Positions 1 to 8,835 of a stretch of 64,000 bases of DNA are shown piece after piece (position 1 is the stretch's first letter; each line of letters opens with the position of its first letter). The DNA lies in contig NZ_CP063418.1 in the NCBI RefSeq assembly GCF_013184985.2, positions 1,116,001-1,180,000 of the forward strand. Reading direction: 5' to 3'. Origin of the DNA: Actinomyces faecalis. Its GTDB lineage: Bacteria > Actinomycetota > Actinomycetes > Actinomycetales > Actinomycetaceae. Position numbers and translations under genes: made by a program. The notes under the pieces were generated by a model. That model saw only the letters and a list, made by a program, of their open reading frames with translations. It made no database searches and was not told where the DNA came from.

Positions 1-51
1 CGCCTTGATGATGCGCTGACGACGCTCCTCCGGATCAGTCCGTGCAGGCAT
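1..51 (-). CDS. TetR/AcrR-type regulator, N-terminus only (partial)
   Basis: The minus strand opens at an ATG at 51 and reads MPARTDPEERRQRIIKA up to the window edge. This is the charged N-terminal start of TetR-family DNA-binding domains, just before helix 1. Only 17 codons are visible, so the ligand and targets cannot be named. The start overlaps the decayed ABC-F fragment by 17 bases, suggesting the two genes were once a coupled pair. Such TetR regulators often control the adjacent transporter gene; that is inference here. Confidence 0.45.
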   Translation of the reverse strand, partial: MPARTDPEERRQRIIKA

Positions 52-260
52 GGTGCTGACGGGCGAACCAACGTTCATGGGTCACGGCGAGCACCATGCC
101 CTCAAAAGCCTCCAGCGTTCGTTGGAGAGCCTCAGCAGAGATGAGATCAAGGGTGTCAGTCGGTTCATCCAGTAGCAGCATCGTTGCTCCATCAAGCTCC
201 AGGAGCAGAATCTGGAACCTCGCCTGCTAGCCGGCGCCTGACGCGCGTCGTGAGGTGCGA
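35..260 (-). pseudogene. Decayed ABC-F type ATPase, C-terminal remnant
   Basis: The minus strand encodes a Walker B/D-loop stretch (LLLDEPTDTLDL) followed by the H-loop region (VLAVTHERWFAR) and a TGA at 37-35. This order and the WFAR wording are typical of the second ATPase domain of ABC-F translation/antibiotic-resistance proteins. Upstream, a matching piece (LTTRVRRRLAGEV) lies in another frame and runs into a stop, and no Walker A or signature motif is present. It is therefore a truncated, frameshifted relic. It abuts the partial TetR gene. Confidence 0.55.
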
Positions 261-279
261 TCCGTTTCAACCCTCCATG

Positions 280-304
280 CGGCTCACACTAAGAGTGTGA
301 GCCG
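280..304. repeat. Perfect 11-bp hairpin with 3-nt loop
   Basis: Bases 280-290 (CGGCTCACACT) are the exact reverse complement of 294-304, separated by AAG. It lies just outside the ABC-F relic. It could be a terminator for a vanished gene, an operator, or the end of a mobile element. No U-tract follows on either strand. Confidence 0.5.
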
Positions 305-817
305 TGTGCTGAGCGCACCTGACTCCCACGATCGGCCCGCCTGTGACAGGCTCGGGGAGGGGCGGTCGTGGTGATGCCGATCTGGGTGTGTGTCCGGTAA
401 GGGATGCGAGTATCTGCTGAAGCTGGTTGTTGTTGGTGACGGTGACCGGGAAATGAGTAAGCCTCCGAGCCGGTACAACACCGAGACCGGGAGACGTACT
501 CCCATCGATTGTGAGACCATCATGACATCCTGCGTATCACCCGACTGTGGGATACACGTGTGAACGTGTTGGCTGAGGTTGGTGTCTCATGGGGTGCGGC
601 GGGGTGTTCTGATGCGGGGTGGTGGTGCTCTCGGGTACTGCCCGGTACCAGGGGGATGCAGGGCTCTGGTGCTGGGACCGCCTCAGCGTCGCCGCAAGAT
701 TAAGACTCTGCAGTTCCTGTGCCGCGGCCTTTTTCTCTGATCAGTCGAGTGAGCCTGATCCGAGTTCATCCGCTGACTCTGGAGACGAGCGCGGCGGGTC
801 GTACCGTGTGGACACGC
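305..817. other. Gene-poor stretch with a possible transposase tail
   Basis: No intact gene is recognisable. On the plus strand around 465-545 a reading frame contains YNTETGRRTPIDCETIM before a stop. This loosely resembles the end of IS3-type transposases (a YN..R...G.RTPIDYE pattern), but the catalytic DDE part is absent. The rest shows no clear coding signal on either strand and is probably mobile-element debris between the ABC-F relic and dmsA. Confidence 0.25.
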
Positions 818-940
818 CTAGGCGGCTTCGCCACCTATCACCGTGCGTGCGAGCAGCGGTTTGAACGGTGAGACGAGCGACGTCGTCGTCGGGATGAGCA
901 GAGCGTGCTCAGCACCAACCTGAACCAGGCTACCTGTCAT
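818..940 (-). other. 40-codon ORF where dmsB would be expected
   Basis: An ATG at 940, preceded by GAGGGG on the minus strand, starts 19 bases after the dmsA stop and reads MTGSLVQVGAEHAL... to a TAG at 818. In dmsABC operons the Fe-S subunit gene dmsB starts at this position, but none of its cysteine clusters follow. The ORF may be the first few codons of a deleted dmsB fused to unrelated DNA, or chance. Confidence 0.2.
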
Positions 941-959
941 GACAAACCCCTCAGGCCTC

Positions 960-3437
960 TCAGGCCCGCGTTTTCTCAACCTGGACCAGGGCCGTATGCC
1001 CCGGGTTTCCTTTCGCCAGGGGTGAGGGATGGTACTTCATCAAGGTGTTGGCGCATCCGCCCACGTCCACCCCGTCCTTGTCAGGGGTGTACCAGGCGCC
1101 CTGGGGTAGTGAGACGACACCAGGGGCGATACGGCTGGTCACGCGTGCCTGTGTCCTGACGCGGCCGCGGTCGTTGAAGACGTCGATGGTGTCCCCGTTC
1201 TCGATCCCTCGTGCCTGGGCGTCCAGGGTGTTGATCCACAGGATCTGGGGGTGGGCCTCCTGGGTGCGGGGGAGGTTGGCGTAGGTGGAGTGCGTGCGTC
1301 CTTTAAAGTGGTGGGCGATGCACTGCAGCGGGTACGCGTCGTTGTGACGGGCCTCTAGTGCCCCTTCCCAGGTGTCGAGGTGCTCCGGGAGCGCGGTGAG
1401 CTTGTCCCCGGCCCGCTCGCCCTCGAAGACCCATGTATGGGACATCTCCTCAAGACGCTGGGAGTAGATCTCGATCTTCCCGCTCGGTGTCTTGAGGGGG
1501 TGGGCCACAGGGTCGTCCCGGAAGTCCTTCATCGCCACCGTGGTGCCCTTGGGGTTGCGCTGACGATAGACTCCCATCGCCTCCAGCTCGGACTCGCTAG
1601 GGAAGGACGTCTCCTTCTCGCGCGTCTTGGCAATGAGGTGGCTGCGCCACTCCTCCTGGGTACGTCCCTGGGTGAACTCCTCCTCGATCCCGAGACGGCG
1701 GGCGATCTCGGTGCACATCTCGTAACCGGTCTTGCTGTCATAGAGGGGCTCGATTGCCTTGCCGCCCCAGATGGACCAGCCGGTGTCCGAGCACGATCCT
1801 CCGGGGATGATGTCATTCTCCTCGAAGTTCGTGGTCGAGGGCAGGACGATGTCGCCCCACTCGCAGCTGGCGGTCCACTGGTGGTCGATGACGACGATGA
1901 ACTCGCACTTGGACTCGTCGCTGAGGACTTTCTGGGTGTAGTGGATGTCGTTGTGCTGGTTGATGAGGGTGTTCGAGGCGTTGACGACCATCAGCTTGAT
2001 CCCCACGTCCAGCTTGTCCTTGCCCCTGACGCCGTCCTTGAGCGCAGTCATCTCCTCGCCGTGGTCGATGGCATCAATCCAGTTGAAGCAGGAGATCTGG
2101 GTGGACACAGGTGGCTTCTCGCCGTCGTAGAGGGGGAAGGGGGCCACCCGGATGGAGTAGTTCCCCTCTCGCGAGCCGTTGCCGCCACCGTGGATACCGA
2201 CCTGGCCGACGACGCATGCCAGGGTCATGACAGCCCGGGAGGCATTCTCTCCGTTGGCGTGGCGCTGCAGCCCCCACCCCTGGTTGATGGCGCAGGGCTT
2301 GGTGGTGGCGATCTCGCGGGCCAGCCTGCGGATCTGGTCGGCTGGTACTCCGCAGACGTCAGCGGCCCACTGCGGGGTCTTCTCCACGCCGTCGGGGCCT
2401 TTGCCTTCGATGTAGGAGCGGTAGGAGGCGTTCTTCGGGGCGCCTGGTGGCATGTGCTCCTCGTCGAAGCCCAGGCAGTAGGTGTCCAGGAAGTCCTGGT
2501 CGTGGAGGCCCTCCTCCAGCATGACGTGGATCATCCCGGCGATGAGGGCCGCATCAGTACCCGGACGCACAGCCACCCACTCATCAGCGATATTGAGGGC
2601 AGTGTCGGTGTAGCGCGGATCGATCACGATGGTGCGGATACCGAACTGCTTGCGTACAGCCTGGGTCACGCCCAGCTCGCCGCCGCCAGACATGCGCGTC
2701 TCCAAAGGATTGTTGGCGAACATGACCTGCAGCTGGGAGTGCTGAGCGTCCTCGAAGGAGTTAGACGGAGTGAACTCTCCGTAGATATAGGGATAGGCGG
2801 CGGTGATCTGGGCTGTGGAGTAGTCACCGTACTGCCCCAGGTAACCACCGTAGGTATTGAGCAGACGGGGCCAGGTGCCGCGCTTGGTGATATTTCCTCC
2901 GGTGGACCCTGAGCCGTAGTGGTACCACAGGGCCTCGTTGCCGTAGGTCTCCTTCACCCGCGTAAGCTCGGAGGCGATCGTGTCGAAGGCCTCCTCCCAG
3001 GAGATCTCCTCCCACTGGCCCCCACCGCGCTTGCCAATGCGTCGCATGGGCTTCTTGATGCGGTCGGCGGAGTAGATGCGCTCACGCTGGTTGCGTCCGC
3101 GCACGCAGGCGCGGATGGTCAGGTCACCGAGCTGGCCGGAACCCGTGTTGTCCGGCAGGACGCGCACGACCATGCCGTCCTTGACCTGCAGGCGCAGCGG
3201 GCAGCGGGACTGGCAGTTGACCAGGCACGCGTTCTGGATGGTGGCCTCGGCCTCCTCCATGCCCTCGACCTCGGCCGCGCTGACAGGGGCGCCGGTGGTG
3301 GGTAGGCCCAGGTCCGTGGCGGCCACCAGGCCGGCCGTGCCGGCGGCGACGGAGGACCAGGTGAGGAAGGAACGCCGGGACGGCCGAGGACGGGGGAGCG
3401 TGGCAGCAGGGGCTGAGGTGCTGGCAGGTACCGTCAT
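960..3437 (-). CDS. dmsA: DMSO reductase-type molybdopterin oxidoreductase, catalytic subunit
   Basis: This 825-residue protein matches the DmsA/YnfE branch of the molybdopterin oxidoreductases, which reduce S- or N-oxides as terminal electron acceptors. The preferred start is the ATG at 3437 with GGAGG six bases upstream; an ORF extension to 3560 lacks such a site. A twin-arginine signal (RRSFLTW, residues 21-27) predicts export with cofactor bound. Cys71, Cys75, Cys79 and Cys111 form the expected [4Fe-4S] pattern (C-x3-C-x3-C-xn-C). Mo-bis-MGD domains fill the rest, ending with the dinucleotide-binding domain. The partners DmsB (Fe-S) and DmsC (membrane anchor) are missing downstream, so electron delivery is unexplained. 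Substrate is not predictable from sequence alone. Confidence 0.9.
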   Translation of the reverse strand: MTVPASTSAPAATLPRPRPSRRSFLTWSSVAAGTAGLVAATDLGLPTTGAPVSAAEVEGMEEAEATIQNACLVNCQSRCPLRLQVKDGMVVRVLPDNTGSGQLGDLTIRACVRGRNQRERIYSADRIKKPMRRIGKRGGGQWEEISWEEAFDTIASELTRVKETYGNEALWYHYGSGSTGGNITKRGTWPRLLNTYGGYLGQYGDYSTAQITAAYPYIYGEFTPSNSFEDAQHSQLQVMFANNPLETRMSGGGELGVTQAVRKQFGIRTIVIDPRYTDTALNIADEWVAVRPGTDAALIAGMIHVMLEEGLHDQDFLDTYCLGFDEEHMPPGAPKNASYRSYIEGKGPDGVEKTPQWAADVCGVPADQIRRLAREIATTKPCAINQGWGLQRHANGENASRAVMTLACVVGQVGIHGGGNGSREGNYSIRVAPFPLYDGEKPPVSTQISCFNWIDAIDHGEEMTALKDGVRGKDKLDVGIKLMVVNASNTLINQHNDIHYTQKVLSDESKCEFIVVIDHQWTASCEWGDIVLPSTTNFEENDIIPGGSCSDTGWSIWGGKAIEPLYDSKTGYEMCTEIARRLGIEEEFTQGRTQEEWRSHLIAKTREKETSFPSESELEAMGVYRQRNPKGTTVAMKDFRDDPVAHPLKTPSGKIEIYSQRLEEMSHTWVFEGERAGDKLTALPEHLDTWEGALEARHNDAYPLQCIAHHFKGRTHSTYANLPRTQEAHPQILWINTLDAQARGIENGDTIDVFNDRGRVRTQARVTSRIAPGVVSLPQGAWYTPDKDGVDVGGCANTLMKYHPSPLAKGNPGHTALVQVEKTRA

Positions 3438-3745
3438 GGTGGCCTCCGTGGTCACGGTCGGGGAGGAGTTCTCCTCGACTATAGATCTAATTGACGAATG
3501 TCGTATAGATTGGGTGGGTAATACTCGTTTCCCTCGATATGACGCGGTTGTCAGGATCACCTTTTCTGTGGAATGACCGCGGACAATCGCTAATGACGGG
3601 CTTGCGTAATGAGGGCCGGGCGCATGGCGCGGTGCCCCGGGCGGAGGCAGGCACAGGCCGTGCCAGTCCAGAGGTGCGTGGGCGAGGATGTTGGGTAGCC
3701 TGGGGCGGTAGGCGCGCCATCGGCAGCGGCACCCAGGAGGAAACC
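3438..3745. promoter_or_regulatory. Divergent intergenic region dmsA / ppgK
   Basis: The dmsA-proximal half (about 3480-3560) is clearly more AT-rich than its surroundings, as expected for the dmsA promoter. I see no convincing FNR- or ArcA-type palindrome. On the plus strand TAGCCT at 3695-3700 is a plausible -10 box for ppgK, which also has an AGGAGG ribosome site at 3735-3740. Confidence 0.4.
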
Positions 3746-4495
3746 ATGAGACAGGTCGGATGCGGGATCGACATCGGAGGCTCCGGCGTCAAGGGTGCCC
3801 TGGTGGACCTCGGAACCGGAGAGCTCATCGGTGAACGCGTGCGTATCCCGACCCCGGCGCCGGCCACGCCTGAGGCCGTCGCCGGGGTGTGTCGTGAGAT
3901 CGTCGACGCCCTGGAGCCTGAGCCGGGCACGCCTGTCGGCGTCTCCTTCCCGGCCCCGATCATCCACGGCGCGGTTCCCTTCATGGCCAACCTCGACCAG
4001 TCCTGGGTCGGGGTCAACGTCGACGTGCTCATGACCAAGACCCTCGACCACTCCTGCCACACCCTCAACGACGCCGACGCCGCGGGACTGGCTGAGGTCG
4101 CTTTCGGCGCCGCCAAGGGCGTGAGCGGCACGGTCATCGTCACCACGCTGGGGACAGGGATCGGCTCGGCCGTCGTCGTTGACGGCACCCTGGTGCCCAA
4201 CGTCGAGCTCGGGCACCTGGAGATCGACGGGCACGACGCGGAGAAGCGTGCCTCCTCAGCGCAGAAGGAGCTGCAGGACCTGTCGTGGAGGAAGTGGGCC
4301 AAGCGCCTGCAGCGCTACTACTCCCACGTGGAGATGCTCTTCTCCCCGGACCTGTTCGTCGTGGGCGGTGGCATCTCGAAGAAGCACGAGAAGTTCCTGC
4401 CGCTGCTGGACCTGCGGACCCCGATCGTGCCGGCGGCCCTGCTCAACACCGCCGGCATCGTCGGCGCCGCCTACGCCGCCTCGCGCCTGTCCTGA
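3746..4495 (+). CDS. ppgK: Polyphosphate glucokinase (ROK family)
   Basis: A 249-residue ROK-family sugar kinase that phosphorylates glucose to glucose-6-phosphate, using polyphosphate (and usually ATP) as donor; the family is characteristic of actinobacteria. The N-terminal phosphate-binding loop [10 protein letters not shown] begins at Asp9, the mid-protein [10 protein letters not shown] motif is the second nucleotide/polyP site, and ELGHLEIDG matches PpgK. The start at 3746 follows AGGAGG with five bases between. It is cytosolic, monocistronic, and ends in a strong bidirectional terminator facing the glutaredoxin gene. Confidence 0.9.
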   Translation: MRQVGCGIDIGGSGVKGALVDLGTGELIGERVRIPTPAPATPEAVAGVCREIVDALEPEPGTPVGVSFPAPIIHGAVPFMANLDQSWVGVNVDVLMTKTLDHSCHTLNDADAAGLAEVAFGAAKGVSGTVIVTTLGTGIGSAVVVDGTLVPNVELGHLEIDGHDAEKRASSAQKELQDLSWRKWAKRLQRYYSHVEMLFSPDLFVVGGGISKKHEKFLPLLDLRTPIVPAALLNTAGIVGAAYAASRLS

Positions 4496-4513
4496 GACGC
4501 ACCACGCACGGAC

Positions 4514-4553
4514 GAGGGCCGACGACGGAGCGGATCCTCGTCGTCGGCCCCTC
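4514..4553. terminator. Bidirectional terminator ppgK / glutaredoxin
   Basis: A perfect 12-bp stem (4516-4527 with 4539-4550) around an 11-base loop sits between two convergent genes, with three further partly paired bases on each side. It has no real U-tract, as is usual in GC-rich actinobacteria. Confidence 0.75.
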
Positions 4554-4565
4554 CTGCGCCGGTGC

Positions 4566-4820
4566 TCAGGCCAGGCCCAGCTCCTTGACCTTGGTGGTGA
4601 GCTCGGCCTTGCTCGGTTCCACCAGGAAGGTGCCGTCGGAGAACTGGATGACCGGGATGTGCTTCTGGCCGCTGATGTCGATCGCTGCCTGAACCGCGGA
4701 CTCGTCCCTCTCCAGGTCGTGGTAGGTGAAGGGGACCTGCAGGTCCTCCAGCACCCGCTTGGCCATACGGCAGTCGCTGCACCACTGCGCGCCGTAGAAC
4801 TCGATAGCCGACTCAGCCAT
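4566..4820 (-). CDS. Glutaredoxin-family protein (mycoredoxin/NrdH-like)
   Basis: An 84-residue single-domain thioredoxin-fold protein. The active site is Cys14-Ser-Asp-Cys17 (WCSDC), followed by the cis-proline region IPVIQF and a C-terminal helix. Actinobacterial proteins of this type reduce mixed disulfides with mycothiol or donate electrons to ribonucleotide reductase. The length, WC-x-DC site and FSDG segment favour a mycoredoxin-like role, which is inference. The ATG at 4820 is six bases after GGGAGG; the longer upstream extension has no such site. No nrdE/nrdI neighbours are present, which argues against a dedicated NrdH. Confidence 0.8.
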   Translation of the reverse strand: MAESAIEFYGAQWCSDCRMAKRVLEDLQVPFTYHDLERDESAVQAAIDISGQKHIPVIQFSDGTFLVEPSKAELTTKVKELGLA

Positions 4821-4928
4821 GGGAACCTCCCTGGTCGATGGTGTTGCCTGGTCAGGCGGGGAACGTGACAAGGCGGCGTGTTATTCCAGCGGGGCCGGGC
4901 CGCAGCGGCGACGTCGTCCCTCGAGAAG

Positions 4929-4961
4929 ACGGCCCTCGGCACACTGTGCGCCGAGGGCCGT
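4929..4961. terminator. Terminator downstream of alcohol dehydrogenase
   Basis: A perfect 12-bp stem (4929-4940 with 4950-4961) around a 9-base loop lies 24 bases past the alcohol dehydrogenase stop codon on the minus strand. It separates that gene from the glutaredoxin gene. Confidence 0.8.
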
Positions 4962-4984
4962 CGCCGTCCTACCGGGGCCCAGAG

Positions 4985-6034
4985 TCAGTCGTTGAAGGTC
5001 GCGGTGTCAATGACGTAGCGGTAGCGAACCTGGGAGGCCGTGACCTTGTCGTAGGCCTGCGTAATCTCCTCGCCGCCGATCATCTCGACCACCGGGTGGA
5101 TGCCGTGCTCAGCGCAGAAGTCCAGCATCTCCTGGGTCTCGGCGATCCCGCCGATATTGGATCCCGCAAGGATCTTGTTGCCACCAACCAGGGCCCTCAT
5201 GCTGATGCTGGCCGGCGCCTCGGGCAGGCCGACGTCCACGAAGACACCGTAGGGCTTGAGCGCCCGGATGTAGGCCGTGTAGTCCAGGTCCGAGGCGCTG
5301 ACCGTGCACAAGATGATGTCGAAGGTCGAGGCCAGCGCCTCCAGGGTGCCCTCCTCGCTGGAGGCGTGGTAGAAGGAGGCGCCCAGCCGCTGACCATCGG
5401 CCTCCTTGGAGCGTGAGTGGGAGATGACGTGTACCTCAGCGCCCATGGCCGCAGCGATCTGCACGCCCATGTGCCCCAGCCCGCCCATGCCGAGCACGGC
5501 GACCTTCTTGCCAGGACCAGCGCCCCAGCGCTTGAGCGGGGAGTAGGTCGTGATCCCGGCGCACAGCAGCGGGGCGGAGGTCTCGAAGGGGATGGAGTCG
5601 GGGATGCGGCAGGCGAAGTCCTCACGCACCGTGAATCCCTGGGCGTAGCCGCCAGTGGTGGGGTTGCCCTGGGCGTCGCGGCCGTAGGTGAAGTAGGCGT
5701 GAGGGTTGTTGCAGAACTGCTCCTCGCCTGCGCGGCAGTACTCGCACTCCTTGCAGGAGGCGAACATGCAGCCCACGCCGACCTTGTCCCCGACCTGGAA
5801 CCTGGTGACGGCGCTGCCGACCTTGGTGACCACACCCACCAGCTCGTGGCCGGGGACCAGCGGGTAGGTCGCTGGGCCCCACTCGCCGCGGGCGGTGTGG
5901 ATGTCGGAGTGGCAGATGCCGGCGTACTTGATCTCGAAGTAGATCTCGTTGTCCGCGGGCTCACGCAGCTCGATGGTGGTGCGGTGGAAGATGCTGCGCT
6001 CGTCGTCGCAGGCGTAGGCGTAGACCTGAGGCAT
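4985..6034 (-). CDS. Zinc-dependent NAD(P) alcohol dehydrogenase
   Basis: A 349-residue medium-chain dehydrogenase of the cinnamyl-alcohol/YahK type, which interconverts aldehydes and alcohols, usually with NADPH. The catalytic zinc site is Cys41 and His63-Glu64 (GHE), and the structural zinc comes from the four-cysteine cluster in FASCKECEYC plus the later Cys. The Rossmann motif GLGHMG follows about mid-protein. The start at 6034 has AAGGAG upstream. It stands alone between hairpins, so the physiological substrate cannot be inferred; aldehyde detoxification is the common role of the family. Confidence 0.88.
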   Translation of the reverse strand: MPQVYAYACDDERSIFHRTTIELREPADNEIYFEIKYAGICHSDIHTARGEWGPATYPLVPGHELVGVVTKVGSAVTRFQVGDKVGVGCMFASCKECEYCRAGEEQFCNNPHAYFTYGRDAQGNPTTGGYAQGFTVREDFACRIPDSIPFETSAPLLCAGITTYSPLKRWGAGPGKKVAVLGMGGLGHMGVQIAAAMGAEVHVISHSRSKEADGQRLGASFYHASSEEGTLEALASTFDIILCTVSASDLDYTAYIRALKPYGVFVDVGLPEAPASISMRALVGGNKILAGSNIGGIAETQEMLDFCAEHGIHPVVEMIGGEEITQAYDKVTASQVRYRYVIDTATFND

Positions 6035-6086
6035 GTGGGCTCCTTGGAAGTCAGGTACGGAGGTTGAGGAGAGCGTAGGACGCGAG

Positions 6087-6124
6087 ACGACCCGCGCGAC
6101 TACCAGGTCGTGGCTGCGGGTCGT
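6087..6124. terminator. Probable terminator between deoD and alcohol dehydrogenase
   Basis: A 9-bp outer stem (6087-6095 with 6116-6124) encloses a further short helix. It is 63 bases past the deoD stop on the minus strand and upstream of the alcohol dehydrogenase. Confidence 0.55.
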
Positions 6125-6187
6125 GAACGAGCCTGCCGGGCCTGTTCACGCCCCGCAACCACGGTGACAGGGGAACGTGACGCGTTC

Positions 6188-6904
6188 TCAGCTCAGCGCG
6201 GCGGCCAGGGCTAGCTGCAGGGAGTCCTGGAAGCGGGTCTCGCGCTCGGAGGCGTCCATGTCCGCGGAGTGGTCCAGCAGGTGGTCGGAGATCGTGAGCA
6301 CAGCCAGCGCCTGCTTGCCGAACTCGGCGGCCACGCCGTACAGGGCTGCCGCCTCCATCTCCACGCACAGCGTTCCGTAGCGGGCGAGCCTCTCTGTCTG
6401 GCCCTCGGGCGTGAAGTAGAAGTGGTCGCGGGAGACGATCGTGCCGGCGTGCAGGCGGTCGCCCAGCCCGGCCTCGACCCCGGCCTGGTAGGCGGCCATG
6501 GCCAGGCCGAGGTCGGCGACGGCGGAGAAGCTGATCCCCGGGATGCGCAGCTGGTTCATGGCGGAGTCGGTGTGGGCCCCGGTGGCGATGACGACGTCGC
6601 CGACCTTGACGTGCTCGCCGATGCCGCCGGCCGTGCCCACGCGGATGATGCGCTCGACGCCGAACTGGCTGAACAACTCGGTGGAGTAGATGGAGAAGGA
6701 GGGCTGGCCCATGCCGGACCCCATGACGCTGAGCGGCCTGCCCTGGTAGGTGCCGGTGAAGCCGAGCATGCCGCGCACGTCGTTGACCAGGCGGGGGGAC
6801 TCCAGGACCGACTCGGCGATGCGCTGGGCGCGCCTGGGGTCGCCCGGCATGAGGACGGCGGGGGCGAAGTCTCCGGGCTCAGCGTTGATGTGCGCAGTAG
6901 CCAT
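6188..6904 (-). CDS. deoD: Purine nucleoside phosphorylase, DeoD type
   Basis: A 238-residue protein close to the hexameric E. coli-type enzyme that splits purine (deoxy)ribonucleosides with phosphate into base and (deoxy)ribose-1-phosphate for salvage. Visible family motifs are HINAEPGDFA at the N-terminus, the phosphate-binding MPGDPRRAQ, RGMLGFTGTY, the nucleoside-binding VEMEAAALYG and the catalytic-loop SDHLLDHS. Length matches the family. The ATG at 6904 is preceded by AGGAG. It is divergent from the NSS transporter and monocistronic. Confidence 0.93.
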   Translation of the reverse strand: MATAHINAEPGDFAPAVLMPGDPRRAQRIAESVLESPRLVNDVRGMLGFTGTYQGRPLSVMGSGMGQPSFSIYSTELFSQFGVERIIRVGTAGGIGEHVKVGDVVIATGAHTDSAMNQLRIPGISFSAVADLGLAMAAYQAGVEAGLGDRLHAGTIVSRDHFYFTPEGQTERLARYGTLCVEMEAAALYGVAAEFGKQALAVLTISDHLLDHSADMDASERETRFQDSLQLALAAALS

Positions 6905-7259
6905 GGGATCTCCTAGCAGTGGTGCAGCGGTCAGGGACCTCGGTGGACCGGGGGAGCGGCGTCCCCAGGTCCGCGACGTCGTCAGTCTCCCACAAGGTGC
7001 GTGAGATGTGGACCTAGATCGGTCGGATCGCTCGCGGCCTCCGTCCCGGACGCCAGGCAGGGCGAGAGGTCCTCAACGTCTTGGATCGAGGGTGCGCAGA
7101 CGATCGCGGTTCCACTATGCGGGACGCTCTCTGCCCAGGAATCGGTCGGCGTTAGCGTTCCTGAGTTCCCGCCCAGGGCGGCCTTGCCGCCCGGCCTGCC
7201 TACCGTTCCCGCCGCACGGGGACGGCGCAGGATCCCCGTCTCAGGAAGGTCACCCACCT
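6905..7259. promoter_or_regulatory. Divergent region deoD / NSS transporter
   Basis: About 355 bases carry the 5' regions of both genes. GGAAGG near 7243-7248 is the likely ribosome site for the transporter. No riboswitch fold or clear operator was recognised. Confidence 0.35.
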
Positions 7260-8834
7260 ATGCCCGCTACCTCCTCTTCTCCATCGCCGGGCACCGGCGT
7301 CGAGCGTGAGCAGTGGAGCGGCCAGCTCGGCTTCCTCATGGCCGCGATCGGCTCAGCCGTGGGCCTGGGAAATATCTGGCGCTTCCCGGGCGTCGCCTAC
7401 ACCAACGGTGGCGGGGCCTTCATGGTCCCCTACATCGTCGCCCTGCTGGCAGCCGGTATCCCGATCCTCCTGCTCGACTACGCCACCGGGCACCGCTACC
7501 GTGGCTCCTCGCCCACGGCCCTGCGCCGCATCTCCACGCGCTTTGAGTGGCTGGGCTGGTTCCACGTCATGATCTGCTTCGTCATCATGACCTACTACGC
7601 GGTCATCGTGGCCTGGTCGCTGCGCTACACGCTCTTCTCCCTGACCACCGCGTGGGGGGATGACGCTGGTGGCTTCTTCTACTCCTACATCGGCCTGGGC
7701 GAGCTGTCAGCCTCCGGGAGCCCCAGCTACTCCGCCCAGCCGGTGGCCGGCGTCATCATCCCCCTGCTCATCGTGTGGGCCTTCGGCCTGTTCACCATCG
7801 CCCGGGGCGTGAGCGGGGGAGTGGAGAAAGCCAACAAGATCTTCCTGCCGCTGCTCGTAGTCATGTTCGTCATCCTGGTGGTCCGCGCCCTGCTGCTGCC
7901 CGGAGCCACCGACGGCCTCAACGAGCTGTTCACCCCCAACTGGCAGGCGCTGGGCAACCACCGGGTGTGGATGGCGGCATTCGGCCAGATCTTCTTCTCC
8001 TTGTCCGTGGGCTTTGGCATCATGCTCACCTACGCCTCCTACCTGCGTCCGCGTTCCAACCTCGTAGGCACCGGTCTTGTGGCGGCCTTTGCCAACTCCT
8101 CCTTTGAGCTGCTGGCCGGCATCGGCGTCTTCTCCACCCTGGGCTTCATGGCCCACTCGGCAGGCGTGGGGGTCCCGCAGCTTGAAGGCATCTCCGGTGT
8201 GGCCCTGTCCTTCGTCACCTTCCCGACCGTCATCTCCGAGATGCCCGGGGGCCCGCTGTTCGGGGTCCTGTTCTTCGGCTCCTTCACGATGGCGGGCCTG
8301 ACCTCCTTCATCTCGATCATCCAGCTCGTCAGTGCCGGGGCGGCTGAGAAGTTCGGCTGGTCCACCCTCAAGGCGACACTGGTGACGGGTATCACCTCGG
8401 CGGTGCTCTCCTTCGTCCTGTTCGGCACCTCCTCAGGCCTGTACGACCTCGACGTCGTCGACGCCTTCATCAACAACATCGGTGTGGTGGCCTCGGCCCT
8501 CGTGGTCTGTGTGGGACTGGGCCTGGTGCTGCGCAAGCTCAAGGTCCTCCAGCGCCACCTCAACCTCGTCTCCGAGACCCGCCTGGTGCGTGGCTGGTGG
8601 CGCCTGCTCGTGGCTGTCGTCATCCCAGTTCTGCTGGGCGTCATGTTCGTCCAGACCGTGTGGTCCTACGCCACCGAGGGCTACAGCTACTCCCGGGGCT
8701 TCGAGGCGGTCTTTGGGTGGGGCATGCTCTTCATAGTCGCCGTGGGCACCGTGGTGCTCACGGCCGCGCCCTGGCGCACCCCGGTTGACGACTTCACACC
8801 TGCCGATCTCGACGTCCTCGAGGGGGTGAAGTGA
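7260..8834 (+). CDS. Sodium-dependent amino-acid transporter (NSS), large subunit
   Basis: A 524-residue, roughly 12-helix neurotransmitter:sodium symporter. The diagnostic Na+/substrate-binding segment of helix 1 (AIGSAVGLGNIWRFP) begins about residue 30, followed by NGGGAFMVPY in helix 2. The ATG at 7260 was chosen over a longer ORF because the NSS core begins right after it and GGAAGG lies upstream. The next gene is a MetS-type small subunit separated by one base. In Corynebacterium this pair (MetPS) imports methionine and alanine, and the same role is inferred here. A 14-bp terminator ends the two-gene operon. Confidence 0.9.
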   Translation: MPATSSSPSPGTGVEREQWSGQLGFLMAAIGSAVGLGNIWRFPGVAYTNGGGAFMVPYIVALLAAGIPILLLDYATGHRYRGSSPTALRRISTRFEWLGWFHVMICFVIMTYYAVIVAWSLRYTLFSLTTAWGDDAGGFFYSYIGLGELSASGSPSYSAQPVAGVIIPLLIVWAFGLFTIARGVSGGVEKANKIFLPLLVVMFVILVVRALLLPGATDGLNELFTPNWQALGNHRVWMAAFGQIFFSLSVGFGIMLTYASYLRPRSNLVGTGLVAAFANSSFELLAGIGVFSTLGFMAHSAGVGVPQLEGISGVALSFVTFPTVISEMPGGPLFGVLFFGSFTMAGLTSFISIIQLVSAGAAEKFGWSTLKATLVTGITSAVLSFVLFGTSSGLYDLDVVDAFINNIGVVASALVVCVGLGLVLRKLKVLQRHLNLVSETRLVRGWWRLLVAVVIPVLLGVMFVQTVWSYATEGYSYSRGFEAVFGWGMLFIVAVGTVVLTAAPWRTPVDDFTPADLDVLEGVK

Positions 8835-8835
8835 C

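Noticed and set aside
1380..2912. 510-codon plus-strand ORF
   Set aside because: Antisense shadow of dmsA caused by high GC3; no domain or start signal.
7008..7259. Extended N-terminus of the NSS transporter
   Set aside because: Arg/Pro-rich and non-homologous; the NSS core begins directly after ATG 7260.
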